Positions 36,624-49,591 of a DNA stretch of 64,000 nt are shown here, piece after piece. How positions within the stretch are numbered: position 1 is the stretch's first letter; each line of letters opens with the position of its first letter. Below the pieces are notes generated by a model. That model saw only the letters and a list, made by a program, of their open reading frames with translations, ran no database searches and was not told the DNA's origin. The stretch comes from Platynereis dumerilii (taxonomy: Eukaryota; Annelida; Polychaeta; Phyllodocida; Nereididae), in the NCBI GenBank assembly GCA_026936325.1, contig JAPTHN010000007.1, positions 20,237,974 to 20,301,973 on the forward strand, written 5' to 3'. A program made the position numbers and the translations under genes.

Positions 36624-38943
36624 TTCTCCCTTTCTCTTGGGAAATGGTTGATGCAATGATTGATGTTATGACCCACAAATGAATGATAGAAACCGATTGC
36701 AGTCACTGATCTGGCCCTGAATCATCTTTTCTCATTATCACTACTGGTCCCATGACTGATCTGCTGCTGATTCCCTTGTTATTTCTGACAGTACATCAGT
36801 CACTCATTTGTCACACATCAGTAATGGCTCAGTCAAGCAGCTGGTCTGGCTCACTGATGATAACTGTCTTAATCATAATATGCAGCATGTTTCCAATCAA
36901 GCGACTGCTGTAAATAATGTAATCAGGTCACCTGTACAAACAATTACCTTCCGCAAGATCTTTATGGTCGACATGTCTAACTTGTGTCTTGTGTGTGGGG
37001 ACACATCAGAGGTCTCATGCAGGAGTTTCATCTTTATTTAGCAAATAAATCACACACATTAAAATCTGAATTCATACATTTATTTCAAGAGGTTTGGTCT
37101 TAAATGCCTATTGAGAATTACTGAACGTCAATTTGAAACAGACTGAGCCCAAAGTTAAATGGAAGGAAAACGGCCTTCTCATTCTTATTTTCTTTGATGG
37201 AGCAAATTGGACACATTTCACAAATAATATCTTGGTCCTTGAGGAAATTGTTAATTTGCAAGTTCTTTCTAAAATCTTAAAAATCAGATTCGGCATTATC
37301 AATACAAAGCATTAGGATAATGAAACATTGCTTGATAATCAAAACTTCTAAACAGAATCATTAAGATGCTATGTGATAGAAGGCCACATTTAAAACAAAT
37401 TTCTGAACCTCAATTCATAATTTTGGACAACAGGATTCAAACTTCCAGCTTCTGGTAATCGTAAGTAGAGTAGCCTTTAAAATGAGCTCGTTCTGAATTT
37501 GTACTCTTATCAATGCAAGTGCTTCTATACAAGCTCTTATATAGATGCCCTGTTTCTAAAATGATCCCTCATTGTTATTTGTTTAAGAAAAATTGTCAAC
37601 ATTCCAGCTATAATTATGGTGGGCATTATGCTTCTAAATTGTGGTATCAGTACATGATTATCAATTACCAAACTGAGTCATGTCATCCAACGATCAGTCT
37701 TTTGGAGGTGATTAGATCATTTCAGATAGACCAGTTTTCGCACGCCAGACTTGTCCTATACTAGCCTCACAAGAAATTCATTATTTACCACCGACAAGAA
37801 GGTAAAATTTATTCCCTGCTTAATTTAGTTTTAGTACTGGTCATCATGAGAAATGTATCAAGTTGTAGCTACCTATAGCTACCACACTCCATAACAAACA
37901 ATTACCCCATAAGCTTAAAAACAATATGGTTACCATGTAAAGCTCTGCTTTTGTCAAAAGCAGAAATTAGGTAATGCCTTTAAAAAAAAAAATCTTGCAT
38001 GTACATTTGTCATGAAAAATAATGTACTCCTAGGTTAATGACTCTCTCAACATGAAATATTAACTGAAGAAGATTTCACACTGCATTGTAAATTAAATAA
38101 ATCTATTGAGAATAGTATGAAGCAAATTAAATAGCTTGACAAACTTTACAAGTATATTTGGCAGAAAATGTTGAGATGGACTTTTTTTTTTGCACTAGAC
38201 AAAATACAAGGGCTTGCAGAAATGCACTGAAATGATTCTTATGTGGTCATATCCCTGTTCTAGGTATTCTATGTGACTCATCATAGGCATACGGGACGGC
38301 CGTTTCACGGGGGGACTATTTTGCCCTGAAATTTTAACATGGCGCGAATGTGACCAGGGCAGTGGATCTTCCCTAATATTGGGTCAGGATTTGTCCTGAT
38401 GAACCATTTGCCCTGACCCCCTGCGAAATATGCCTGTGTGACTCATACAATGTCATTGTTAGTGATGTCAAATGTAATACGTTAAAGCTATCAGTACAAG
38501 TCATCGAATGAGCCAACCTACTCTTTACTGAGGTTCCCAACGGCAATGACCAATTGACAGTTAATTTCATTGGGTTGGATAGGGCCTGTTATGATGTCAA
38601 CGATGTCCATTGACTGATTAATGTAAGTTCTCGTAATTCTTCCACGGTAAGTCTCATGTCACTTCATATACAACCTTTTGCCAATCAAATAGTAGAATTA
38701 TCATGGCTTGAACGGTCACCAATATGCTGAAACAAATCACACCCTTGAATGATTTGTGCAGCTAATGGATGACAGATGCAATGATGCGCAGCACGAAATA
38801 ACAAGGAATTAGTGACTGATCAGTCATAGATAATGAAAATGGATGGATTTTGATAGAGTAAGTGACTAGGGTCGGTTGCCATCATTCATTTATGGGTCAC
38901 AACATCAATTGATGTAAATTACCCAAGAGGAACGGAAAGGGAA
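36624..38943. repeat. Old long inverted repeat, about 2.3 kb
   Basis: About 36624-36790 is similar to the reverse complement of about 38800-38943. Landmarks are CTCTTGGG, GATGTTATGACCCA with AATGAATGAT, then CCTTGTTATTTC, present in the same order on opposite strands. Similarity continues more weakly to about 36850/38700. Mismatches and indels are frequent, so it is older than the other foldbacks here. The interior of about 1.9 kb holds a block related to the A/B/C units (37230-37490, compare 30870-31110) and a later 155-bp MITE. No ends or target duplication could be defined. Confidence 0.55.
38282..38436. mobile_element. GC-rich 155-bp MITE with 10-bp target-site duplication
   Basis: TGTGACTCAT occurs immediately on both sides (38272-38281 and 38437-38446). 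The enclosed 155 bases begin CATAGGCATA and end TATGCCTG, an imperfect terminal inverted repeat. A GGGGG near the left end mirrors CCCCC near the right, and TTTGCCCTG is mirrored by inverted GGGCAAA. The segment is far richer in G and C than the flanks. A 10-bp duplication does not match the usual 8 bp of hAT or TA of mariner. MuDR-like elements make 9-10 bp duplications, but no other evidence points there. Confidence 0.72.
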
Positions 38944-40499
38944 GTAGATTATTCCTCAGTTATCTGCATGTGTGATGTAATATGTTTATCGTTTTGCCTA
39001 AAAAAATGTGGCATTTGGAAGTCATTTTAGACATTTTTTGGACAACTGCCAAAATAAATCAGTTTTGTTCTAATGAACGAAATGGCCTAAGTCTGGGGGG
39101 ACGATTTAATAATTAGGGCGACATGGAGTGTTCCACGGTGGGAAACAATTTATTTCAGGGTAACAATGACTGTATTTTTTCATGCGAGCATAGTCCCTGA
39201 ATATTCAGTGCTTTATCAAGCAACACAATGTTAAGAAACCCCCCCCCCACCCAATTAACTATATGTATGTATTTCGAGACTGCCCAGAAAGAATTTATTT
39301 ATTTCACCAAAACTGAGTAAGAAATTAATAATTTAAAAAAAGCTACCCCCTCCCCCCTTAGGCAAAAATGCAACAAATTTATATGTTCCAGCTACGAAAT
39401 GCAACAACTTCTGTAAAATGAAGTCCCAATAAAGAAAATATTGAGTATATCTGTCAAATCAGCCGGACGAATAATTGGTTGAAGTGCCTAATTGCTCTTA
39501 GAAGTATATCTTTTAACTCATTTTTACGCGAAATCCTTGGCAAAATTTCTATAATCTATTTTAAAAAGTGTAATGTCATGCGTGGGCCGAATGGTACAGC
39601 GAAATATAAAACGAAATATAAACAGCTCAACAATATAGGGTTTATAGACAAAGCCCACTGCCGTAGTATAAAAATTTACCAATAAACTCAGAAAACATTA
39701 TAAAAGAATATGATGATTAATACTGTTAGTCATGTACTTTTTCTTTTATCTTTCTCAATCAAAACTGTTTGCCCTTTTCCAAAGTTTCCATGAATTTGTA
39801 CCTAGGTAACGTTATTCAATACTGGTGAACCAGTCTTAATTTTGCATATAATTTTTTAAATGTAATTAACTCATTGGTTCAGTGCAGTTCAGTTGGTTTG
39901 TGTGCCTGGATCTGCCAGGTTGCTCGACCCTGTCTGGGGAGCTGCACTCAAGGTGTACATAATTTTTTCGATCCTTACTGCCGTCACTTTAGGTTTTTGG
40001 GGGTCCTCATTAAATATGTCCTGGACAGTCACTTTTTTGTGTGCGGTCCTGTCGATCCCCTGGCACTTTTCCAGGATGTGTTCCTGGTTTAATGGCATGT
40101 ATGTCAGCGATGCTTATGGCGTCAAAATATGTGTCTCCCAGCTGATTAATTATTGTACTTATTGTTATCACCTTAAACTATTATTATTGGAAATAAAGAA
40201 GAAATTGAAATCATGCAGAGGCAGCGGCAGCCCATGCTCAACCGTGACACCAGATACTACCCGCCACCCATGCACAAAACTCCCCCAATCCACCAAGGGA
40301 GCTGTGACTCAAGAGGCCCCAGTTCATTGAGTTCAGTCACATGAAGAAGTCTGTGTGCAGACGAAAACTCCCGTAGCCAAAATCTCAGACTCCGAAAAGG
40401 TAACTTTCACTCGCATTATAAATGAATATTGGCAAATGTACCTTCTTACTTCAGAGCAATTAATTAGATTCTAGTATTGTAAACATGTAGTTCCTGCAT
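38944..40499. other. Non-coding stretch with C-rich tracts and a possible LINE-tail remnant
   Basis: C-rich tracts lie at about 39238-39251 and 39346-39358. From about 39880 to 40205 the base composition is more balanced and ends in an A-rich tail (GGAAATAAAGAAGAAATTG), like a 3' end of a truncated retroposon. On the minus strand, 39889-40098 is open and contains NQEHILEKC, reminiscent of the Cys/His motif at LINE protein C termini but too short to assign. A GC-richer segment at 40205-40330 follows. No gene is supported. Confidence 0.35.
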
Positions 40500-42131
40500 G
40501 AAACCACCATCAAGAGATACAGGCTTATATATCTCCATTGACTGGCCAATATACTGATAAAGCAATGGTCATTGACATACCTGCTGGTCTTGCTCTATGT
40601 CTTTAACCAGACTGAAAAGAAGAACACTTCTTCTGTACGTATGTCATATTGGAATAACTGGATTAATGAGCTCATTTGGTATTATCACAACTCATCATCT
40701 TCATCTTATTACTGCTGTAATTCCAATGAAGAACAGACATCATCCTAATAATGATGTTGCTTGCCTCAGCTCAATGCAAGTCAGGCTCTGTCTAAAACAG
40801 TGTCATCCTTCCCAATGGGTCATTTTACGTTGCGAAAATATTGTGACAACTTCACGAAGTTGGTGTAAATTATATAGAATTGTATGGTAGACATTATGTT
40901 GTTACAATAACTCAAAGCAACGTCGAGATATGACTTTAGCATGCAACCTTGTGCCAGTAATGCTTCTCCACACAATGCACTGGTGGTAATGGCCTTGATG
41001 AATTGGCAACTAGAAATATACTACGTATGGAAAAATAGCAATGTAAATATACTGAGTGGAGAGAGTAGACAAGACAGAAATGGAAATTTGTGGTTCTATT
41101 CTGACATTTAACCTGAGTAACACAAGTTCTGTAGCTTCTTACGTTGGTGGCTGCAGAGTGCAGATATGTACAAAATTATTATTCATAGTCTACAATGGCC
41201 AGCATTTACTCAATTGGTGTGTAAGACAAGAACTGCAAACGTTCCAAGAAAATTGTCTTTATCAAATGTGCATCATATGTTTGTGGCGTTTATAACTTAT
41301 GTCTTATGAGGTTCAGAATTAAATGCCAAAGCTAGAACTTCAATTTTCCAAACTGTAACTTCGCCCCATATCAGATGATGCAAGAAGCAATAGTAAAAGG
41401 TCATGGTATATGAATAACGGTTTGAGGTAGTTCCATAAGTTTCCTGTTAAAAACCCTTAAAAATGCTTTGTCTCATACAATTTTATGTTATGAATGACCT
41501 TATATATAAAAAGACACAATAGAATCAAGCATCTCTTTGCGCTCCTGCCAGACAGTCTCTTACAATGCTTTATTTTGTCACTTAGGAGAGAAGGTTGCTG
41601 TTAATGATGGCCCGAATAACTGAAGGTCAACTCAAGGTGTCTGTCTTGCCACCATTATTCAATGACAATAACCATTAGCCTGAGCAGCTACTACACCAGA
41701 CTGTCAGGAGATCTCACCAGGAGAATTAATGGTATTACTATGTGCTGGATGTCGATATGAATGGCTCCTTTTCCAAAACCTACATTTTATGACGGGCCAG
41801 AAATTTTGTGCTTATAGACAGAAAACAATGATTCTATTCAATACCAATATTTTGAGAGACTGTTAAACCATCAATGATGTCAATAACCATAGCAAATTAT
41901 ATCATTTTTTGCCTTTCTATTATTGTAAGCGCCTTTGATCTGTTCCTAATACAACAAAGTGCAGACTTTGTACACATTGGGGCCATTAACAGGCCTATAA
42001 TATGTGCAGACAGGAACTACCTGGCTCTATTCTAACTGGCGTTAGAAATGCCATGCCAACGTGTCAAGGGATAACCATTCCATATATTGTTGAAGGATTA
42101 GGGCAGACGGAGACTGTGACCATTTCTATTA

Positions 42132-42325
42132 CAGGTGATTTCATTACCATGCGATTCTTGTCATTCACACTTAACTGTTAGCAATCAATGCTGAACTAGT
42201 ACTTACTACGTTTGATAATTCCAATGTGTGACGTTCTGCTGTTTCTGAACCAATCAGATCAACTAAAAATGTCATGTATTTGGTGGGTCTAGAATTCAAG
42301 AATCGCGTACTAATGAAATTACCTG
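42132..42325. mobile_element. TA-flanked MITE, 194 bp
   Basis: The ends are CAGGTGATTTCATTA and TAATGAAATTACCTG, with further inverted match (GCGATTCTTG near 42151 against CAAGAATCGCG near 42297), giving arms of about 30 bases. TA borders both ends (42130-42131 and 42326-42327). The paralogous site in unit E (about 56732-56745) has no insert. The terminal sequence resembles that of the element at 21947 (CAGATGATTTCAT), so both may be mobilised by one Tc1/mariner-type source. Confidence 0.82.
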
Positions 42326-43830
42326 TAAATGTACAGGCTTCGGGTCTTCTTGAAACGTCTTTGCCACACATGTTGCTTGTTGACAACTCTCCTGCTATTT
42401 CTGTCAAGCCCTGCATTCCACAGTTGACAGCAATTTTCTCTGGAAGTCACTCCCTGCATGGCCTACAAGCAGCGTAAGATTGCATTCCGACCTGAGCCAT
42501 TGGGATGGTCAGGGAAGAAGATGGAGGCCAGATTAGATAGCCGCTCTACTGAAATGAGGTCATCACATCCAAATTTCTTTTTCTTTATGCGTCTTGGTAT
42601 CAAATAAGCCTTTTCAGCATTTGCTCATTCATAGAATGTCATTTTCCACATGATATCATTATGCAGTTACTGATAGTCTGAAAGAAAATCAATCAACCAA
42701 ATATTACAACCTCATAGCAACTGCACATGTAACAGGCTTCCTCATGTGCCTCAGCAATAAGGGAGTGAAAAATACCCAGCACACAACTGCACTGGATGAA
42801 TGCACAAGCTGGACACTGAAAATGTTACTGCAAATTCACTTAGTATGAGTTTCTTTGACTGCTTTTCTCACTATCTACGTAGCTTTTTCAGCTTGCCTGA
42901 TTGGTCTATTAGTAAATCAAACGTCCTCCAAATCCTTAAGTTTGACATAGTCAGGAATAAAAAACGTAGTATTCTACTTCAGTGAGCAGCTGAGCTTGGA
43001 TAGTAAATCAGATTAGCAGGAAAACACTGACAATCCCTATCCCCCCAGACACATCACTGGCTTTGAAAAACGTTTCTATTCTATTCAAATTAGATTTATG
43101 CTACGTAATTCAGTCCCTCAACCAATCACATGAACTGTATTTGTAACGTTTCACCATTATTCAACAGAAACTCATACTTCTTGAAATTGCAGTATAATGT
43201 TTCACAGATCGAAAATAGATACATTAATGCAACATTGGGATGACTTCTAAATTATAAATTACGTCTGTTCTGTCGAGATTTTTATCAACATCATGTGATT
43301 GTGTTAAATGGTCTAGGCCAGTTGTATGTATGTGACATAACTTGGTTTGCTGGTTGCTGACATTTAATGTCTCGGTTGCCCATGCATATTCTTCAAGGGG
43401 TCTTTAAAGTTTAAATTTTCAAAGGAGGATATTTACATGGGAAACCATTGGAAACACTTCAATCTAGGGCAGGGGTTTAGAAACTGATGAAATGTATTGA
43501 TTAAGGCATGAGGCAAGGATTCCACTATGCCCAAGTGTGCTGTATAGGTGACACAATTTCACACCATATAACTTGCGATGTTACTCTAGCATGAAATTGC
43601 TCTACAACAACCTAATGATCTTGTTTAACCAGACCTTGACTTTACTAATCTGCAGATGAAACAGCTTTTGGTACTGAGCTTGTTGCTATGATATTATTTG
43701 CCTTTACTTTGATGAGTGGGTGAGTTTGTGTTTTTCACCACACCAGCACCAGTGGTGGATATTTAGAAGCAATTGATGCCAGGGGGAAAAAATAACATGC
43801 AAGCACTTCAACAGTTGCTTGTAGATACAC

Positions 43831-43916
43831 TATCTATCTGTCCATATATTTATCTATCAATCTATCTAACAATCTATATTTATCTATATATATCTCCCTT
43901 CCTTCCTTCCTTCCCC
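43831..43916. repeat. Compound microsatellite (ATCT)n / (CTTC)n
   Basis: An imperfect TATC/ATCT run with interruptions passes into about four units of CCTT. It is a simple sequence tract inside unit D and is not present at the matching place in unit E. Confidence 0.85.
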
Positions 43917-45171
43917 AGGCTGGAACTTGGCTGTTGCTCTTGCTGCTGCTGTCACCAAAGCAGAACATTTACAATTTGTGGGGAAAAGGTGCATTTAGTT
44001 TAGAAAATAAAAATGTATTGTCTTAGAAGTTTACCAAAGTTTGATGGAAGCAACATAAAATGATGTTGAAACTGCATGCTAAGTTTTAAAGTGATAGGTG
44101 AAATAATGCGACCTCCTATATGGTCAGAAGAGTTTAGAAAATTCCTCCTGCAATACAAGCAGTAAGCAGTTGTAAAAAGCAAAGACATTACTAGATTAAT
44201 GAGCTCATCCTGTCTCACCGCTACTCATCTGCTTCATCTTCTTATTCCTAAGCCAATGAGGACCCAGATATCAGCCTATTGCTTGTTCTGCTGTAGGCTG
44301 CTTGGAATACGATCTTATGTTTCACATTAATATAGCCAAGTATTTGCTATAGGCAAGCCACAGTTCCTTCTTTGAAGTTCTTGTCTTTGTTCGTCAATTT
44401 ATTACTGATCGTTGAATGACACAAATCAGAAAAAATTGTGTATCAATTAATCATGTATTTCTGTTTCAATAAAATAAGAGTAAATGTACACAGAATCTGC
44501 CTGTGCCTGGGACTTTTACTAACAAATTGGCATTCACCCTGCCAAAATTAAGATTTAGTTGATTTAAAATATCATCTCGTAATTCATCCAGATTATTCAG
44601 GAGCCAGATTAATCAGGATTGATGAGAGATTGTCCTATTGTTGACTAAAGAGCTATGGATCAAAATGAGTGATGCAATTCCATTTAATCTAAGAAGATAA
44701 AGTGGTCACACCGTTTTAATCGCAAGTTATACACAGCCAAAGCAATATTTCATAATATTGATCACACAATAAAGCATAATTTTCAAACTCTAGCATAAAT
44801 CAAAATTATTTCTCGGCTTTATTCTGTCAGTCCTGCTAATGGCCGAAATTTTCTGAAGCTGGATTTTCATGAAAATGGTTGACAAACTCAGCATTCAATA
44901 TTTATAAAATTGGTCAATTTAATTACGGTCAGTTTTCAATTGCCTGTTACCAATTGATCAATGACGTTTTTTGGTTAAAATGTGTTTTTTTAGTAATGTT
45001 ATTATGTCATCAATCAGCGACTCACCATAGCCGAGATCATTCTTCACTTTTAATCATCTCAGCCTTTTACATCTGGCCATTATAGGAGATTAATCAAAAC
45101 GACAGAATGTGGTCTCTTCTCCCCAAGTACTTGTGGTCATACACAGAAAATTGTTAGCCAGACAAAGTTAT

Positions 45172-45406
45172 TTATACCATTCGACACCTCTGCTAGCCAA
45201 TCACATGCCAGTATTGCAGGGAAATTTTATAATTCCCATATTATTTGTTGTTCAGTTATTGTCTTATGTTTGACTGTTTGAGTGTTTGTCTCATGGTATA
45301 AGCCAGTTATTCACCATGGGATCAGGAATATGTGTTTATCACACCTCGGGCTAAAGCCCTCGGGTGATAAATCACATATTCCCTCTCCCGTGGTGAATAA
45401 CCTATA
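45172..45406. repeat. Dispersed repeat ending in a strong hairpin, copy 1
   Basis: The repeat begins TTATACCATTCGACACCTCT and ends in a hairpin at 45297-45406. In it, GTTATTCACCATGGGA pairs with the CGTGGTGAATAAC segment, and TGTGTTTATCACA pairs with TGATAAATCACA around a CTCGGGCTAAAGCCCTCG loop stem. The whole unit recurs at 62183-62452. Two copies at non-equivalent places indicate a small mobile palindromic repeat; no target duplication was identified. Confidence 0.7.
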
Positions 45407-46653
45407 CTAAACTTTCAGTTTTTGGATGGCAATTGAGGTCCAAACCAAGACCATTTCAACTATAGAAATAGGATATAGTAATGACATCATTACTGGGGCA
45501 TGGTACAGTTTGGTACACTGGACAAGATGTCACTTTCTGCTTTGCTCCATGTGAAATCTCTGTCAGCATTTTGGCCTAATGTGAATCAATTTTGTCTACA
45601 TGTAATCTAGCTAACGGGCAGAATATTTCACCTACCATGGTTTCATGAGCAATATGAGATTGCTCGGTAATGTTGATCTGATGGATTGGGGGTAAACCCT
45701 CTTGTGAGATTGGGCAAGCCCATCCAGTCAGTTATGCTGACCTAGAAAACATCCATTCACTATGAAAAAATTGAAATTCAACAACTCCACACATCGCATT
45801 CTTTGTTCGTACACGTAGGTCCATACGCCTTCTCTCCACAGTGTGCAGGTAATGGACATGATTTGCAATATGGGCCCAGAGGCTAACAATCTACTCACGG
45901 CCTTGTTCGTAAATTGTCACACATTTGAATTTGGCAAGTTTCATCATGCATGGGTCACAAAAAGTTTGTAAAATAAACAATACCTTAGAAAAAACATTTT
46001 GCAATGAACGCATGAGCCATTGGTCATAGACAGTGATGCAATAGTATGGATGTATAACAACCAAGAAAAATTAATAAGCTCATCTTGTTCCATCGCAATT
46101 CATCTGCTTTATCATATCACATCTGCAAGACCAATGATGGACCAATGTCTGCCTGTTTTTTGTTCCACACAGTTGACTACTCTAGGTTGCCTCATATCCA
46201 AACTACTGATAAAAAACGATACTTCTTTGAAGCTCCCTTCCACAAATTTAAGACTCTCTGTATTAGGGTCACTCTGTATGAAATCATATATATAATCATG
46301 TGGACATCTAAATAAACAGTGTAGGCCTGTGTGGGCGTCTGCCTGCCATAAAATCTGTTTCATTGTCAATAAGTGTGAATAGCATTGCAAATATATTACA
46401 GTTGAATAAATACTCAATTACATTTCTTTTGGTAAATTAGCAGGGAACTGTACTGTCAGACTTTTACAAAGGTCAAAGGGAAGACAGTTCTGCTGCATGG
46501 GTTAATATATGGGTCAGGGAAATGCACAAGACAAGATGGCATGGTTGTTGTTTTTTGATACTGAAGATTTCTCCTTTTGCCAATATTTCCAGAATGTTGA
46601 TGGCATGTATATAAATATTACTCTATACACAATCATATTTCTTTATTGTAAAC

Positions 46654-46857
46654 TAAAACCCCTCCCCCACAGGGGGATAGGGGTTCTCTCTGTGAGTAAG
46701 ACCCACAGGACTTACACTGTATAAAACAGTGTGTTTTATATGCCAAATCCCTTTGTTGCTTACAATCAGACTGAACTTAATTTCTAACAATTATCAAGCC
46801 CTAATCCCCGAAGGGGGCTGACTATATAAGAGAGCCCAGCTCCTCCCTTCCTCACTT
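46654..46857. repeat. Left (3') inverted terminal repeat of the DIRS-type element
   Basis: From GGACTTACACTGTATAAAAC at about 46708 to CCTCACTT near 46857 it is the reverse complement of 55095-55237, nearly without mismatches. The outermost 50 bases or so (CCCCTCCCCCACAGGGGGAT onwards) are specific to this end. They reappear inverted in the internal complementary region, as the DIRS circularisation model predicts. Confidence 0.88.
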
Positions 46858-46921
46858 CTAAAACTCAATTTTTTTCAGTCCCGCGAGAAAAGAAGGGGAG
46901 GAGGATGGGTACACTCTGGAG

Positions 46922-49582
46922 TAGGGTGCCTCATTTCAGAAAAAGTTTTAAATATCCCACCACCTGGTATTTCATGGTGTTACTTATGTCAGAGTACAAG
47001 TCCGTGCCAAATTTCAAGAAAAAATATTGATGCTCTAAGGCCCCTCAAGAGCTCTGAAGATAACAGGGTTAAAATTAAGCGTTTTTAGCGATTTTCGTCT
47101 GGTATACATGTTTCTATTCATAATGTTATCATTGTGAGAGCACACATCAAGCAAAATGTCCATGTTTGTAAATCTGGAAACAAAAAAGATGCATTTTCTA
47201 ATCCCAAAAATAATTTTTATGGTAATATTACCAGTAATGAAGTATTTTACAATGGTTTTAAGTGAAAATCGCCCATTTTAATGGAAATATCACTGATATA
47301 CAGTACAAGTTGGAACAGTTCTACTTAATTCCTACCCTTAGGAGTCAGGGAGGCTCAATAATAGATACCAGGCCTCAAGGTGATTCATTAATATCCACCC
47401 TCACATCAGACTGTTTGACAGCTTGACCTGCGTTCACACAAAAAATTAAAATATATGACTGAAGTCATATCCAACTCATTTCTGTAACAAGTTCCACAAA
47501 TTCTGTCTGAACTTTCTGAATCACTGATGCAATTTGAAATAATTTCATTAACTGCCTAATGTCTGTACAAATCTACTAAATTTTCAGATTGCGAAACATT
47601 GCATACACCTGACTCCTGTACCAATACAATACTGAGGCATCAGACTCAAAATTCAGGCAATGAATGCCAATGATAGAATTAGTCAAGACGCCTCGTCGTC
47701 TGACTGGATCTGCAACACTTAAATATTCCATCTGTCGTTGGCTTTATTAAAATTTCAATAAAATAGTTGCAAAATGTACAAAAATAAAACAATACAAGTT
47801 TGTGGAACTAATTGCAGTCACTAATGTGTCTAAATATCAACACTGACTCATCTGTGCAAAACACATCTTTTTAAATTGATAGAAATCAACTACAATGTTC
47901 AAAAAGTCTTAAAACCTTCCTTTTCTCCTTCCTGCTTACTCATCTTCCAAGACCTGACAAGTAACCACAATTTATTGTAAATTTTCTTGTTGCAAATCAA
48001 GTACTGTTTATCTGTTGCAGTAGCTTTGTATTTCATTTCAACACAAACATTGATTATGTCAAAAAACAAGCCTTTCTGTCATTTCACAATTGATCTGTGT
48101 GAGTGTCCTGCAGACAGCAGGAAAATGACAGCATCTTGTGCATGTCCATCTCAGAATAACAAGGGACGACAACATTAAAGGTAGGAAACACAGTGCGGAA
48201 CATGCAACTCATTCATATTTGTTTTGGACATCCATTAATTTGTACCCAGTACTTTGCAAACATATATGCTTTAAGACAAATATTTCATGGCTTTCATGGC
48301 AACTTGTCTGTAGTCATATTCAGTGTGACCAAAACAAACTTATTACATGCATGCGCAATCGCGCATGCACCGGGCCAGTATGGTACCAAAGTATTAGTAA
48401 TCCATGCAAGACATGACATATTCAAGTCAGCCAATGGCTATTGGACAAAACCTTTATTTCCAATTCTGAAAAGTTTGTCATAATGAATTAAGAGAAAATA
48501 GTGTCCGGCATGTGCTCTTAATTCATTCCATAAAAGGTATCATCATCATTTTGAACAGATGATTTTTTGTGTGGCAGACAACTGACTGTTCAATGCCCTG
48601 AAATAAGATCAGTTTAACATCTTGAATCAAAATAGGCTTTTTAATACAGACGGAGAACCTTTAACACTAAATTCGTCAGTTCTGATACAATAGAGTTGAA
48701 TCATTGTGACCAGTTTACCTTGCAAACATTTTTCCTCCATTTTCAAAGTATTAAGAACTCATCAGAAGAATTCCAAGAGTTTTGCAAACTTTTGAATTTC
48801 TGTTAACCTGGTAATTGTACCTTGAAGTTGTTTGTCTATGCACTCAATCTACACAGGACAAATAAATTGTGGCATAGTCCTGTAAAATGGCTGTTTAACA
48901 GTATTTTTGACTCACTACATTAAATGCAGCAGAGAAACCTGAAACACAAAAAATTAGCAATTTCACGAAAAATGTTACAATGGAGGAAGAACAAAAAATA
49001 TTTACATAGTTAATTTGTTGTGAAGGACTTATTCATTCATGACTGTGTAGACAGCAAATGAACATGTGAAGCTTTGTCTTTACTTCTTGGCTATGTAATA
49101 AATAGCCTGATTGACATTTGAGATAATTTGCCCCACTCGAGAATTGAACCCCCCAGACTGTTTGTTGAGGTGAGAAACTAAGTAGAGTTTAGCACGGTTT
49201 ACTGTATATCAGTGATATTGCCATTAAAGTGGGTGGTTTTCGCTTAAAATCACATTAAATACTTAAATATTGGTAATATTACCATAAAAACTATTTTTAG
49301 GGTTTAAAAATACATCTTTTATATTTCCAGATTCACAAGCACTGACATTTTGCATGATCTGTACTGTTACAATGAAAATATTATGAATAGAAACATGTAT
49401 ACCTGACGAAAATCGCTAAAAATGCTTAATTTTAACCATGTTATCTTCAGAGCTCTTGAGGGACCTTAGAGCATCAATATTTTTTCTTGAAATTTGGCAT
49501 GGACTTGTATTTTGACATAAGTAACACCATGAAATACCAGGTGGTGGGATATTTAAAACTTTTTCTGAAATGAGGCACCCTA
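46922..49582. mobile_element. 2.66-kb inverted-repeat transposon nested in the DIRS-type element
   Basis: The ends are TAGGGTGCCTCATTTCAG and CTGAAATGAGGCACCCTA. The inverted arms run about 390 bases each (46922 to about 47315, and about 49198 to 49582). The loop of about 1.9 kb is AT-rich like host DNA and has no recognisable transposase. TAGGGTGC is also the start of the hAT-type MITE at 26041, which suggests the same superfamily. The flanks share TCTGGAG, directly adjacent on the left but three bases away on the right, so the target duplication is unclear. It lies between the internal complementary region and the 3' terminal repeat and therefore inserted after the DIRS element. Confidence 0.82.
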
Positions 49583-49591
49583 CAGTCTGGA

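Larger units (their letters stand above)
40500..46653. repeat. Tandem unit D, non-coding
   Basis: This unit is collinear with unit E. Matching blocks are 41870-42600 with 56160-57010, 43460-43620 with 58040-58190, 44190-44720 with 58370-58770, 45690-46250 with 59400-59950 and 46600-46653 with 60060-60098. An internal shorter repetition is also present: the AATGAGCTCAT / CATCTGCTT block recurs near 40665, 44195 and 46070. Its open frames are short and not conserved in E. Own insertions are the MITE at 42132 and a hairpin repeat at 45172. No host gene was recognised. Confidence 0.72.

Noticed and set aside
39889-40330. Open frames on both strands suggesting a small gene
   Set aside because: The plus-strand frame has no recognisable domain. 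The minus-strand one has only a NQEHILEKC hint of a LINE tail. An A-rich end near 40200 fits a truncated retroposon better than a host gene.
43831-43916. CRISPR-like or functional repeat array
   Set aside because: It is a simple ATCT/CTTC microsatellite without spacers.
47300-49190. A host gene captured in the loop of the nested element
   Set aside because: Only short open frames are present and none resembles a known protein. The origin of the loop stays unknown.
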